DNA of 64,000 nt from Rhodamnia argentea (GCF_020921035.1 NC_063154.1:7812001-7876000); one strand, 5' to 3'. Positions 34,200-46,337 are shown, counted from the stretch's first letter. Program-made: numbers and translations. The notes: a model not told the origin generated them from the sequence alone.

Positions 34200-36330
34200 G
34201 GATAACGAGTCCCCGAACTGTAAATAAAGTAAACAATTGCAATAAAAAATTCACTCGAATTTACATGGTAATTTACTTTTGTGACAAAGTCCATAAGAAA
34301 ATGTAATGACATATATCCCTAGTAGGAATGCTATGAAGACGGGTGCATTTGTTTTGCAGAAAATGAAACATTTGAAAAAAAATTTCCCCAGAACGATTGC
34401 TTGCATCATTTACAAAGACGAATGAACGAAAAAAAGTATTTCCCTTGTCAATGAAAATATTAAAATATAAATTATTGACAATAATGAATATAAGTTTCAT
34501 TTACTAATTATTTCAAGCGATACAAACAATCATTTTTAAAAAATATATATTTATCAAATCATTCATTTTTTTTCGAAATAAATGGAAAAAGCAACATCTG
34601 CGTTGTCTATTGCAAAGGTCCACGGATTGTCAAGCCCATGATCAGGTTTTTGTCGGAACTTTGTCTCTAAACTTTAGCATTACGTCGATTGAACTACGTA
34701 GCCACAGGGGTTCATCAAATACAGCAACGTGCCATCATCGATTTGCTCCTTATTACATGAGCTTGATGTAGCTACGGCGGAGTTTTAAGGAAACACTAGG
34801 ACAGGACCGAGAAGAAAGGGGGAGAATAACGAGGGATGAAGAGATGTTGTTGTGGAGATGCATTGAATTGGATGTCTATTGTCTCGAGCTCAAGAATAGA
34901 GCTGTCAATATTGGCCTTTCGACCCAACTCAAATTCGATCTGATCCACCTGTTTGAGACCTATAATTCGAGGGTTTACATAAAAAAGGATACGTGGAAGT
35001 TTCCTCCTTAGAGGAAAAAGCCTTCGCTCTTGCTTGAGCGCTTGATGGAGGTTGAGCCCATGAGGGAAAAGGCCACGATCTTCAATGTCTTCCCGATGCT
35101 TCTTTCTCGTTCATGGACTCTTCTTGAAAAGGACAAAGTTACTTGACTTCATCAATTCCCACCATCTATGCTTGCTAATTGAGGCCAGTAATTTTTTTTT
35201 TTTATCCTCTTGGGTGGTTTAAAGTTTAAACCACAGTATAATAGATAAAATTGGGACCTGATAAATCAATGAGAAGGTTATTACGTAGCCGATTTGCGGG
35301 TAACATAATTTGATACCTCAAATGATGGATGAGACATTCAGTCTTATTACAATCTTCAATCATGAGATGGTAAAAAGAATCATGCCATACAAACATGTAC
35401 AATTAATAGGTTGGATATAATGTTGTACGACATGTCGACGTGACGTGGATACATCGTCTGATATCACTGCCTTAATTAGTGCCTTAAATGACCTCTAGGA
35501 AGTAAGCGGTTGAGCATAAAATTTTGGATGAAGTGGATTTTATATTATGAGTTATGATATTTCACACTCGTAATTGTCATTGCGATTTTTAATTGAAATA
35601 CTCTTCTTTTTCAGCCCCAAAACATATCCATATTGCCCCGAAAAAATATTCTAGAGCACTCAAGAAACCTCATACCCTTAGAAGCTTCGAGGCTCGGCCG
35701 GTCATCTTGGCAACTCTCTCGGCCCATAGTGCCATGAAAACCTTTGGGTCGTGACAAATACCTTAGAGATCTCCAGTGAGTTGTGGCAGTTGACCTTTGA
35801 TGTTCATCGGTGAGAACAACGACGATGGGCATTGACCTCTGGATGGTTGCCGATGGAGACAACCTTCGATCTCTAGAAAACAAAGGGCTAATCAAAACGA
35901 TCCCTCACGGTAGGGATAACATCGTTGACGGCATCCTCCGGTAGAGCTCGACATCTATCGAGGACACGCGATAAGAGTCCCGATGTGGCGGCATTTGGGC
36001 AGCACCTATCTATGGTTGAAACTCGGAAGAGAGATTTAGTTTTAATTGTAAAGCATTTGGAGGATGAGGTGCATAGCCATTCTCCGCTGCTGTACATGTA
36101 TATTATTTCTTAATCACTGAATAATAAACAAAAAAGATGCACAGAATCTGCTTCTGTTCTGATTAAGAAGAAAAGAAAATGCTAGAAGGGCTTTTGCGTC
36201 AATTCCGATCTACGCCGGACATTCCCACTTCCCGCCAAAATTATCCCCAGGCTTAGATAACGGTTAACGACCTTCTCAGCGAAACACAAACAGAAGAAAA
36301 GAAACGTCTTTCCCTCTCTCTCTCTATCTC
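34200..36330. other. Gene-free interval upstream of the fasciclin-like gene
   Basis: AT-rich sequence with short open frames on both strands and no recognisable domain. The final 200 bp before 36395 should hold the promoter and leader of the fasciclin-like gene, including a CT-rich leader near 36310-36330. I could not fix a TATA box. Confidence 0.5.
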
Positions 36331-36394
36331 TGTGCCACGACTTCAAGCAAGAGCCTTTTCGAAAAAGAAAAACTCCATTTTCAGAGCTCCAAGA

Positions 36395-37375
36395 ATGGCG
36401 GCTCTAGTCTCCGCCGTGGCCCTCGTGCTCCTCTCTCTCCTTCCTCCGTGCTCTCCGCTCCCTCTCGAGTCCCTCAGAGAAGCCACCCATGTTCTCTCGA
36501 ACTCGGGCTTTGTCTCCATGTCCTTAACTCTCAATCTCATCTCCAAAACACTCATTTCCCCTCAAGTCCCCTCCCTCACCATCTTCTCTCCCTCGGATGA
36601 TTCCTTCGCACGGTTCGGCCAGCCGCCGCTGTCTCTTCTCCGACTCCACTTCTCGCCCCACGCGCTCTCTCTCGATACCTTGAGGTCGCTTCCTCGTGGG
36701 GCCACGATCTCCACCATGAACGCCAATCATTCTCTGATGGTCACCACCTCGCCGTCTGATTATCAGGTTGAGATAAACGGCGTCAAGATTGTCGGCTCGC
36801 CGGTGTTCAACGACGGGAATTTGGTGGTCTTTGGGATTGAGATGTTCTTCGATCCAGAGTTCCAAACTTCGGCTCCGGTTCAGAGTCCAATCCCTGGCCT
36901 TGAATGTGTAGCGCCCAGATACGGCGGTTTGGAGAATCTTTCGGCTGGGAATATGTTTGCTGAGGCTTGTGGGGCAATGAGATCAAAAGGCTACTCTGTG
37001 ATGGCTTCTTTTCTTGGTTTGCAATTGATGAAACTGAAGGGTGATAATCAGACGTTGACGGTTTTCGCTCCGTCGGATGAATCGATGGTGAATCGCACAG
37101 GGAGTTTCAGTGAGTACCCTTCAATCTTTCTGCGGCATGTCGTTCCGTGCAAGCTTTTGGCCAGTGATCTACTGGAGTTCAACAATGGGACACAGTTACA
37201 TACTCATCTGGAGGGATTTGTTATCGAGGTCATGAGAATTGGCGACGCTTTGATGCTCAACGGAGTTCCGATGACTCCGCCAGACATTTACACAAGCGAG
37301 TGGCTCAGCGTCCATGGCATTCTTGATGTCATCGCAGCAAGAGACGGGACAGCCTGCGATGGAAGTTTCAACTGA
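36395..37375 (+). CDS. Fasciclin-like arabinogalactan protein, FLA19/20/21 type (1 exon, 326 aa)
   Basis: Secreted cell-surface protein of the fasciclin family, thought to act in cell adhesion or wall assembly. The ATG at 36395 is chosen because it starts directly on a signal peptide (MAALVSAVALVLLSLLPPCS); the frame is open 63 bp further upstream, but only from a GTG. There are two fasciclin domains, at about residues 30-150 and 185-320. Each has the conserved first motif (LTIFSPSDDSF and LTVFAPSDESM) and a degenerate YH-type motif (LRLHFSP and LRHVVP). N-glycosylation sites NHS, NQT, NRT and NGT are present. Proline-rich glycomodules are few (SAPVQSPIPG). There is no C-terminal hydrophobic GPI signal: the protein ends soon after the second domain at TACDGSFN. 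It is intronless, as is common for the family. The closest subgroup is judged from memory. Confidence 0.9.
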   Translation: MAALVSAVALVLLSLLPPCSPLPLESLREATHVLSNSGFVSMSLTLNLISKTLISPQVPSLTIFSPSDDSFARFGQPPLSLLRLHFSPHALSLDTLRSLPRGATISTMNANHSLMVTTSPSDYQVEINGVKIVGSPVFNDGNLVVFGIEMFFDPEFQTSAPVQSPIPGLECVAPRYGGLENLSAGNMFAEACGAMRSKGYSVMASFLGLQLMKLKGDNQTLTVFAPSDESMVNRTGSFSEYPSIFLRHVVPCKLLASDLLEFNNGTQLHTHLEGFVIEVMRIGDALMLNGVPMTPPDIYTSEWLSVHGILDVIAARDGTACDGSFN

Positions 37376-37379
37376 AAGT

Positions 37380-39015
37380 GGCAGAGTATAGTGATGAATC
37401 TTCTGTTTCAATCCTCTTCTTTTCCTTTCGCTTTCGGAGATGAGTCTCTTTTATAATGATCCCACAGCAGTTCATGCCTATTCACTAGTCATCGTTTAGC
37501 AGTCCTCAAAACCTATACAGATAATAGCTCACGTGTGCGATTTTCTTCACTGTCGGTCCATAATTGCTCTGGCTCCATTGATGTTTGTCCGCATCTGATT
37601 ATGAACTAGAAAACGTTCTGTAGGTTGTGATGAATGGCTAGTCCGTCAGATTCAGACTTCTAGATTGAATCAAATAGATTGGAGTGATCTCCAAATCTCC
37701 ATATTTCTTCACTACATGCAAGATATGATGTCTGTGGTTTCAGTTTCCTCCACATGACCACCATCTTTTCATCTCGGAATGCCGCACTTCTACGTCTATT
37801 TATTTGCGGTCGTAGTAAAGCAGCAGCCTTTATCGGCAAGTTCAAGGTCAGTTGCATTTCTCTAAGACCGCATATTTCCAAAGGCACTTGCTCATGGAGG
37901 TTCTTCTGTGCATCGTGAGTATGCATACCCATCAGCAGAGCACCCGAGGCTTCTCAAACCCAATTCTACACCCAAATTCATCCTAGCCAGTGCATAGCAG
38001 CCCAGTGAGCAAAACCTGTTGAGTTTGGTCACGTTCTCGGTCTGCGATCAGCATTCATTCTAACCAAAACTTATTCGACTTACCGAAACACATCCAGACT
38101 CTGACAAGGTCTTTTTCCGCCATCTGTTTCTTGATGCTCTCTTGTTCCATCGATCGACCCTCCATCGCTGTTCAATGTAATCCTGTCACCACCTGGGTTC
38201 TTCCTCTTCTTTTCTTCATCAGCTTGAGTTGCTCCTTTCTTGCTGTTACATGCTTCGCTCGAACCAAGACCTGAAATTTGAAGAATTGTTCTAGAGCTAC
38301 GTCTAACTCTCTACATTGCCGCTTTTTGGAAGATGTCCTCGCGTCTTCCTTTCCAAAGATACCAGCATGAAGACGCTATTTTCGTAGTGTTCCTATTGTT
38401 CTCTTTCCGAATTCTGAAATTTCGAGCAATCAAGTATTGGTATTGGATTGGGGTGACAAAGGACGAGGTGACGTTGTTTGACAAATGGTCGCTGTCAAAG
38501 ACCGGATCAAATGTCTCCCGTAAGAGAACGTTCATTTTCAAACATGTTTTTCACAAGAGAAGGTTCATTTTCAGTGAACAGTTTATAACCAAATCGCATT
38601 TCAAAACTCTCTTGCCCAATACTCAAACAACAGTTATTCAACCAAAGCATTCTTCAGCACGTTCTTTCTGTATTTTCCCTTCCCTGTTTCGCTCTCTTTG
38701 TCAGAGACACGAAGGACATGAACAGGGCGGGTCCATTCAGCAAGTCCCATGTGAGGCCCGGTCCGCTAATGTGACGGCCCTGCTAAGCCGTATAAGCTGT
38801 ACAGACAGCAACCGGAAGGTTACAGCCAGATGAATAAACAGGACAGCTGAGAGGAGTAGTAATTGCTGTTATCTTGGCGACCTGATGAGTGAATAAAGGA
38901 ACCAAAGTAGCAATAGAACCCCACAAGATATCAAATTCCCAAGTGTAAACCAGTTTCGTTAGACGATGCTCTGCTGCAGCTGATCTTTCACATTATGCAA
39001 ATGCAAAAAGAGCTG
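37380..39015. other. Gene-free interval after the fasciclin-like gene
   Basis: It should contain the 3' UTR of the upstream gene. A 166-codon open frame at 38333-38833 (plus) has no recognisable domain or sensible composition, and the rest shows no structure I can name. Confidence 0.45.
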
Positions 39016-39019
39016 GTGA

Positions 39020-39905
39020 GAGGAGGATCACTTCTGAATACCTGGCTCTAACAGGAAGTCTAGGATCAACGGAATACCTTCAAGTCCCTTTAAATGCCGA
39101 CCAACAATGGCGCACATCTACAACAGTTTTTAAGTCCACAATCGATTGAATCATACTTAAAAAGGGCGTGCACCATTGCTTCCACATATTAATGATTCAA
39201 GATGGCAAAAAATCGATTCCCACTGCTTGATTTCCTCCATCATTTGAAAATGTCGAATTATGCACATAGTACATCACTTAGCAATCCAGAGAAGGAGCAA
39301 GATAATGATCTCCCTCATTTGATGGCAGCATTCTCAATTGCTCAAAACACTTCCTGAGAAAGCACGTATACCTCTCAACCGGTTGAGAGTGCACTAGATA
39401 TCCACTTAAGCACAGATGACCTCGATAACACAGCGAAACCACAAACCAACAAAAGCACAAGCGTGTCATCTTACAATTGTCCTAAGATTTTAGACAAAGC
39501 TTGGATCCTAAACAACACACTGGTTCGCAATATGACGTGATTTACACATCAGATAGATTAGGCTATTCACACGAAAGAAAATATCCGAACAAAGAAGAAT
39601 GTAGGACTCGTACATATAAACAGCCGATTTATTCCAACATATACTGTCAACCATCAATAGACCAAAAAAACTATCAACTAAAACTAAAGGGCAATTTAGT
39701 TGAATAGGAGAAAAATTGAAGAAATCCAGATCAAGGAAATAAAGCAGAACTTATACTAAAAAGAGCATGTTTCAGGTATAAAAAAGTTTGTCAAACAGCA
39801 TTCCTAAGAAAGCCATCCCACCCCCTCCCCCCCTCCCCCCCAACCAAACCCAAATAATAAAAAAAACAAAACAAAAAACTCCACCCAACAGTAAAATTTG
39901 AGTGC
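39020..39905. repeat. Tandem noncoding duplication, unit 1
   Basis: Shares with 40225-41310 an ordered series of blocks: GGATCACTTC(T/C)G(A/C)ATACCTGGCTC near the start, CCCTTTAAATGCC, ATGGCAGCAT, and AAGCAGAACTT...AAAAAGAGCATG...TTTCAGGTATA near the end. Offsets run from about 1200 to 1410 bp. The coding status of the ancestral sequence is unknown. A C-rich tract (about 39820-39842) lies near its right end. Confidence 0.7.
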
Positions 39906-40224
39906 ACTCCTGCCACATATTGTGCTTCCTAACATCCTATTGGAAGAAAAAACAGACATAAAAGAAACTTGCCTTCCAATACTTACTGGGAATAGCTAGT
40001 AATGGAAAAAAACACATTCAACCCGCACAAATTTCAATTCCCCAGTGCAGATACTTGGCACAGATTGTTAGCAGGCAATCAGTGAAGATGTCACTCTATA
40101 GTAACAAGAAATAAGACATCACCACTAAACTAATAGAAGGAAAACATGAAAGAAAACAAACCCAGTAGATAGGATTGAAGCCCAACATTTGTGCATATGT
40201 GTAAGGAGGAAACACAGACCACAG

Positions 40225-41310
40225 CTGAGGATCACTTCCGCATACCTGGCTCTAACTTGCCTACTCTGTCAATGCAGAAGGATGCAACAGACAAGCGACT
40301 TGGGAGCAAATATCAGAAAGGTTAAACGTCAAACAACAACAAAAAAATCACTAGTCTAGATATGTAACCTTACCTCCCTTTAAATGCCAATCAGCGATAG
40401 AATACATAAACAGATCTGCAAAGTAGAGTATCTCAATGCATCCAAAATCACATTTCAATCAATATCTCATGCAGTGTGGGAAATTCATACCATATCATCA
40501 TATTCATTTCAATTATTATAGTGTATCATTGCTAAATTAAGCTCAAATTTGATTCGTATGAAGAAGACTTGATTTTCATAAGAACCTGTTCAGAACACAT
40601 CAATAAACTCTTGTCGCGTATGTTCTAATTTTGTGTCTGAAATTGCCGCCCCTTCAAGGACATCCGAGGCTGTCAACAACTCAATTCACAGTAGTACTCC
40701 ACCATCTTCGGAAATTTGATATCACTTAGGACATAAATTAACAATCCACAGAAGGAGAGTTACAATGACCTACCGGATATAATGGCAGCATACTCAGAGA
40801 ATAGAGGGCAGAGCAGTACAACCTGTTTCAAACAAAAGTTTTCCGGAAAGAGTGGAGGGCCTGCATTCCTCTCCACTTGTTGAGATACTTAAGAGTGTTC
40901 TATTGGATCTGCTCAATGAGGACGTCCTGAATCTAATATGGCCTTGATAATAGACAGCAGAACCCCATAACCATAAGAACTAGGTTTACATGGCCCTGTA
41001 TGCATACATACAACACACAGGTTCCGCAATATTTCAATTTAGAATAATCAGAATCATCCAAAAGAATAACTTTCCAACCCTCGCTTATTTCACGCAGCCA
41101 CAAGAGAACTCTCTAATCAATGAAAGGAAAGAAACTGAAAAGATCTCGAGTAAATAAAGCAGAACTTGCATTAAAAAGAGCATGATTTCAGGTATACAGA
41201 AGATTGTCAATCAGCTTTCCTAAGAAAGCCTTAAATGTTTCAATGTTCCCCCCAAACTTTCTCGCCAGACAACAGCAAAATTTGAGTGGACTCCTGCCAC
41301 ATACTGTTCT
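40225..41310. repeat. Tandem noncoding duplication, unit 2
   Basis: Sister of 39020-39905, ending about 170 bp past the stop of the ribose-5-phosphate isomerase gene. The unit ends (AAGCAGAACTTGCATT and on) lie in what should be the 3' flank of that gene, so the duplication may have started from its 3' region. Confidence 0.7.
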
Positions 41311-41480
41311 TCCTAGCGTCCTATAAATAAAAGGGAAAAAGAATTGAAAAAAAAAAAAAACTTGACCTTCCCCATGATCACCGGCCGAAACTTTGCCGGC
41401 TCGCCTAAACAATACCGTATTTCAGGTACTCCGACTAATAAATCTGTTAGAAATAACCACTCCATTGTGGCATTGGTTCA

Positions 41481-42320
41481 CTATTTGTTCAGCACCTTAA
41501 CCCCGAGCTTCCCCGCCACGATCACCGTGGTCGCCATGTCGATGAACATCCCATGCTCGACAACTCCAGCCAGCCGCAGTATGGCGTCGCTCGCCGCCTT
41601 CAAGTCCCCAATGTCCTTCTTGAAGTACAAGTCCACAATGTAATTCTTGTTGTCGGTCACAAAGGGCTCCCCAGTCTCCGAGAAAGTCCGCAGCTTGGCG
41701 GCGCACCCAGCGTCCTCGAAGAGGAGCCGCAGCCTCTCGGCAGTGAACTTCCAGCAGAAGGGCACGATCTCGACCGGCATGGCAAGACCGCTGCCTCCCA
41801 GATGCTTGACGAGCTTGCTCTCGTCGACGATGACAACGAACTTCTTGCAAGCCCCCTCGACCATCTTCTCCCTGAGCAGCGACCCGCCCCGGCCCTTGAC
41901 GAGATTGAGGTAGGGGTCGACCTCGTCGGCGCCGTCGATGGCCAAGTCGAGGGAGGGATGGGAGTCGAGGTCGGAGAGGGGGATGCCGAGGGAGAGGGCC
42001 TGCTGGTGGGTCTGGGTGGAGGTGGGGATGCCGACGATGCCGGAGAGCTTGCCCTGGCGGAGGAGGTCGGCGATGCGGTCGACGGCGTGGCAGGCGGTGG
42101 AGCCGGTGCCGAGGCCGACGACCATCCCGGACTGGACGTAGTCGACGGCCTTGTAGGCGGCGATCCTCTTGAGGTTGTCCTGGGTGAGGGCGGCGACGGG
42201 AGGAGGCAAGGAAGCGGCGGAGGAGGAGGGAGGGGACGGAGGGGGACCCAACAAGCCAGCCTCCATGGCAGGCTTCTCGGAGCCGAGGAAATGGGGATAG
42301 GGAATCGCCATGGTCCTCAT
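41481..42320 (-). CDS. RPI: Ribose-5-phosphate isomerase, cytosolic type (1 exon, 279 aa)
   Basis: Interconverts ribose 5-phosphate and ribulose 5-phosphate in the pentose phosphate pathway and so feeds nucleotide and cell-wall precursor synthesis. The RpiA fold shows the phosphate loop GLGTGST (69-75), LDLAIDGADEVD (124-135) and VKGRGGSLLREK (141-152). Residues matching E. coli RpiA active-site Asp81, Asp84, Lys94 and Glu103 are Asp129, Asp132, Lys142 and Glu151, all present with the same spacing. The first 45 residues are Ser/Pro/Ala-rich, as in Arabidopsis RSW10/RPI1 and RPI2, and lack a clear transit peptide. Two candidate starts exist, the ATG at 42320 and an ACCATGG-context ATG at 42311. 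The gene is intronless. The neighbouring PIN-LIKES gene matches Arabidopsis gene order around RSW10. Confidence 0.96.
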   Translation of the reverse strand: MRTMAIPYPHFLGSEKPAMEAGLLGPPPSPPSSSAASLPPPVAALTQDNLKRIAAYKAVDYVQSGMVVGLGTGSTACHAVDRIADLLRQGKLSGIVGIPTSTQTHQQALSLGIPLSDLDSHPSLDLAIDGADEVDPYLNLVKGRGGSLLREKMVEGACKKFVVIVDESKLVKHLGGSGLAMPVEIVPFCWKFTAERLRLLFEDAGCAAKLRTFSETGEPFVTDNKNYIVDLYFKKDIGDLKAASDAILRLAGVVEHGMFIDMATTVIVAGKLGVKVLNK

Positions 42321-42576
42321 GCTTTTATAGCCCAGAAACGAACGGGGAACAAGAAGGCGAAAGAATCAAGAAAACGCCCAGAAAGGAATGGGAACAAAAA
42401 CTGGATAAGGAGGGGGTCACAAGAAGGGGATGGGAGTGAACCCCATGTTGAATCGCAGCAAATCTCTGGACAAACAAAAAAGGGGAATTTTCCGGGAAAA
42501 GGACTGAAATTTGGGCGGAATTGTGAAGAAAGAAGGAAAATGGGGAATTGGGTCGGCGCAAAATCGAGTGGCGCTG

Positions 42577-42603
42577 GAGAGGAGAGAGAGAGAGAGAGAG
42601 AGG
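42577..42603. repeat. GA microsatellite in the leader of the ribose-5-phosphate isomerase gene
   Basis: About 12 GA units (CT on the sense strand) roughly 260 bp upstream of the ATG and downstream of the predicted TATA box, hence probably in the 5' UTR or an intron of it. CT repeats in plant leaders can influence expression, but no effect is shown here. Confidence 0.7.
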
Positions 42604-42734
42604 CGAGAGCGATAGGGTTCTTGGTGGAAGGAGACGTTCGGATCTCGCGGGGGGGAAGAAAGCTTTCGGAAAAAAACAGAGAGATCTTTTGGTGGGTTCC
42701 TTGCAGAGGTAAAGCGAGAGACGCTTGCTTTGGG

Positions 42735-42742
42735 TTTTTATA
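42735..42742 (-). promoter_or_regulatory. Candidate TATA box of the ribose-5-phosphate isomerase gene
   Basis: TATAAAAA on the minus strand, about 415 bp upstream of the ATG, within CCCAAATATAAAAACCC. It implies a leader of roughly 380 nt. A second TATAAAAG at about 42322-42329 lies only a few bases before the ATG and cannot serve this start codon. Confidence 0.45.
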
Positions 42743-42799
42743 TTTGGGTGGGAGTGGGACGGAGGATTGAAGATTTGGGAAGCGGGAGATGATTCCTCG

Positions 42800-44510
42800 A
42801 AATTAAGTGGCAGCCAATCTCCCTCCGCCTGTGGCTTTTTCCTTTGCGGGTGGGGCAGGCTGCGCGCCCTGGTCTTGACCGCGTTTTAGGAAAGATGAGA
42901 ATGAGATGCCCTTCTTTTTTCTTCTTTTGCTTCTTGTTTGATCGGCCTGTGGAGAGCGGGCCTAGTCTTTTTTCCACATGTATGGTCGGTCTTGATCTTG
43001 ATCTTTCCGCTCGCCCCGTCCTCTAGAATAATCAAATACGGGCTTCAAACTGAATGTTCTCCCACGAGGATGATGATCCATGGTTTTGCCAACGACCGTC
43101 CGGACAGCAATTAGTCGACGGTGGCGGGATGTGCGTGTGCGCAATAAGATCTGTTGGGGCCGACCGAATGCGTAGAGAACCAAAAGTTAAGATCCACGCT
43201 TGTCATGATCGTGCAAAGGAGGAAGAAGGAAAAAAAAAAAAAAAGATTAGAGCAAAGAGATTGCAAATCCACACCAGCCGCCGGCCATGGGCTCGAACGA
43301 CGTCCTAATCCTAATAGGCTTTTGGTCTATAGGGCATATTTCGCATCGAAACTTGTAATATTAGCATGTTTTGGTAAAAGTTTTGTCCAAGATGGCTTGT
43401 TCATGTACCGAAAAATAAAAAATCATAGGGCCGCAAAAAGTACCGTCGCAACAGCGATCTAACTTGAATTGTGCACCTAATCCATCCGTATTTTTCACAT
43501 TTCTTGATTGCCGATTCAATAATTTTCGTCTCACTCTTAATTTCCTGTTGTAGTGTGATCGCCAGCTTATTAAGTTCCGATTTGCATTTTATCACCGGAT
43601 GTCTTTTCTTCTCCCCCAAAACGACACCGAGGTCTGAACACATCGATGCTCATTTACGTCATTCCTATGGCTTCGTCGGTACGACAATGAAAACCATTAG
43701 TTCTCGAGTTATTAATTTATGATTTATTTTTGTCGGAGCTGTAATGTACCTTCAGAATATTGAAAAATACCCTCTTCCTTTTCTTTTCTTTTTTTGGGGT
43801 CAAATTCTGTCCAAGTCGAGACTCTTGGCTATACATTGTCGATTGAGACGTCAATTTCCTAGACTCTCACGGCCTGTCCTGGTGCCAACTTCAAAACGTG
43901 TTCAAAGCTCCATCCATGGTGGTGGCTGTCCTCGGATTTTTCAAAACTAGATTTGGAATCTTCGGCGCAGGTTCCGCTCGAGGGAGAAAGAACGGTCGGG
44001 AGTCTTTTTGCTGGGACCCTGTCGTGTTCCTTTCGAACTGGGGCCGTGTAAACGGAATCGAAATCGACGCAAATCCCGATTGCTTCCCTTGCCCTGTTTC
44101 TCTCTTTTTTTTTTTCCTTTTTTCTTTTTATATAATTTAGGGCAAGAAGTGGGGAACAAGGCATGGGGCATGGCACTAATCACGATTCTCCGCATATCCT
44201 TACCTAGACATGGCCAAAATGAACCGGGGCCCGGAACTGGCCCGTTGACCGGACCCATGGTTCTGACCTGATTTTTTTTTAAATAAAAAAAAAAGAGAAA
44301 ATCTGGAAAAAAAAGAGCCATTAAGCCTAGAAATCGAAACCGGCCACGTCTATCCTTACCTCACAACCCCACCTCCTTTGCAATTCCAATGCTACTTTTG
44401 CTGTTCTGATGTGTTCTGATGTGACCATGGAACTCAGTTCTTTTATTAATTATGATTACGAAAGCTGATCTGATACGGTGGATGTGCTTAGGGATGGATG
44501 GTGACCGGGG
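42800..44510. other. Gene-free interval upstream of the isomerase gene
   Basis: Short open frames on both strands, none recognisable. At 44205-44270 a GGCCAAAATGAACCGGGGCCC block looks like the end of a common plant repeat. Confidence 0.4.
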
Positions 44511-44515
44511 ACATG

Positions 44516-45000
44516 AGAGGGAAAAATTATCTTTAAATTTTTTTAATTTATTGCATTTTGATCGATTCAATTATAAATTTCTCGAATTTTATCAATTAAA
44601 TCTTAAATCTTTCTACTTTTGATAATTGAATTCATACGGTCAATTTTAATCGAATATCGCTAGCTCGGATGTCGGTTGTCTTGAGTGAAACGACCAGCAT
44701 TAATATGGACAATTTCTTTTATACTATTTTTTTAGAAAATTGAATTTCTCATATTTTTTTTATTTTCTTTTGACCTTTTCCGTTCTATCAACTGCGTCGA
44801 GGGTCGGTCAACCCTCGTCGAGCTTGGCACGAAAAAAAGAAAAGAAAAGAAACAAGAATAAAAAGTTATCCACTCAAGTATTAGTCGTGTCACGTAGTAC
44901 ATATAAATCGGCGATTTTTAATTAAAATTGATCGGATGGACATAATCGATAAAATGAAAAGATTGAAGACCGAATTTGCGAAAGTTTAACACGTTTAAAA
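44516..45000. mobile_element. Long-TIR Mutator-like MITE, diverged copy
   Basis: The left arm starts GGGAAAAATTATCTTTAAAT and runs through TCAATTATAAATTTC and ATCAATTAAATCTTAAATC blocks. The right arm (44915-44990) carries the inverted blocks ATCGGATGGACATAATCGAT and GAAAAGATTGAAGACCG. The core has TCGAGGGTCGG. No target duplication was identified. Confidence 0.5.
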
Positions 45001-46054
45001 CCTCTTTTTGGGGGGGGAAGGAGGGGTGGGGAATTTTCACTGCCGTTGGTGCGTGGAACAAGGAACAAAGGTCGTGAGAAGATCTCTCCATGTCCCGTTC
45101 GGCATCTTTTTCTCGGGGAAAAGTCAGATCCGCCGCTTGGCAAATGGCAACCATGGATTGATGGGGTTTTGGTCTCTTTTCATCGACACCCTCGTGCCAA
45201 AAGCATGCCCTCGGATTGGATAGCTCATCGTCTCGTCCCCGTCTGTCTTGTCGTGTGTCGTGTTCGTGGGGATACGTCTCGGTCGTGACGCGTACGCCAA
45301 GCTCGCCACTTTCAGCAGCCAAGGTCAGTCTGAGCAAAAGGCTTGACATAGCACTCGACTAAGTTTAATCGAGGAAACGTCGCAATCTTCAACGGTTTTG
45401 AGAAATAGCATCCTAGCGTCTTGCAAAATCGAACTTTTTTCCGTCACCGAACATGCCCAACGGGGGATACCCAGGGCGCTTATTAGAAAGACCAGGATCG
45501 TAATTTCGAATCAATAATCGAGATGCAATAAGAAGATAGAACTTGATCGTGAATATAATGAAGTCACGGGTGGGATGTGATTTTCTATCTCTAGCAAGAT
45601 GCGAGACAAGGGAGGCGGAAGTTTTGTTTCTAACTTGGCACTTGTAGACATACATGCCCTGTCATACTCGTACGGTGGCAACTGTGATTTTTATGAATCT
45701 TGCCTTTTGGAGCGCGAATGAATAGATCTCCGTCTAAAAGTCGTTGGAAAATGTTCTAAGTGTTTGTGCGGTACGATATCTCGTGTAGGAAGTGCAGCAA
45801 AATGCACTAGGATCCGATGCTTTCCAAATGGTGGATCGATTCCTCGAGAGACCATAAAAACCCCAAATGACAATTTAAGATTGCGGATTATCTCGTCAGC
45901 CAAATAGAGTACGAGATTAAGGCCCTGTTTGGTTCAAGATTTGGCCAAGGGACTTTGAGAAAATGCAAATACCTTTGGGCTAAAGGCCTTTTTTAAAATG
46001 CAAGTAGTGTTTGGTAAAGTATATTTTAAAAACACATTTAAAAAAGCAACTTTG

Positions 46055-46337
46055 CGGCCGCGGCCGGGCGCGGCGGGCGGCCGGCGGCGGCGACCGGCGG
46101 CGACCGGGCGACCGGCGGCGACCGGCGGCGACCGGCGACCGGCGGCGGCGGCGATCGGCGGCGCGGCGGCGACCGGCGGCGACCGGCGATCGGCGGCGAC
46201 CGGCGGCCGGATCGGCGGCGGCCGGCGACCGGCGGCGACCGGCGACGGGCGGCGACCGGCGACCGGCGGCGACCGGCGACCGGCGGCGACCGGCGGCGAC
46301 CGGCGACCGGCGGCGACCGGCGGCGACCGGCGGTGGC
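46055..46337. repeat. GC-rich minisatellite of CGGCGAC and CGGCGGCGAC units
   Basis: About 280 bp of nearly pure G and C with units of 7 and 10 bp in irregular order, starting at GCGGCCGCGGCCGGG. All frames on both strands stay open, giving Arg-Arg-Pro-Ala-style low-complexity translations that should not be taken as proteins. The contrast with the AT-rich flanks is extreme, and one strand is rich in short G runs. Confidence 0.95.

Noticed and set aside
38333..38833. 166-codon plus-strand open frame after the fasciclin-like gene
   Set aside because: No domain, no similarity I recognise, composition like translated AT-rich noncoding DNA, and no supporting splice or promoter context.
42325..42561. 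Possible 78-codon upstream frame ending just before the isomerase ATG
   Set aside because: The frame opens on TTG, not ATG, and has no internal Met, so it is not a credible upstream ORF.
41553..42770. 405-codon plus-strand open frame opposite the isomerase gene
   Set aside because: It is a shadow of the GC-rich isomerase coding sequence, with a Gly/Asp/Glu-rich low-complexity translation and no domain; the minus-strand frame has all active-site residues.
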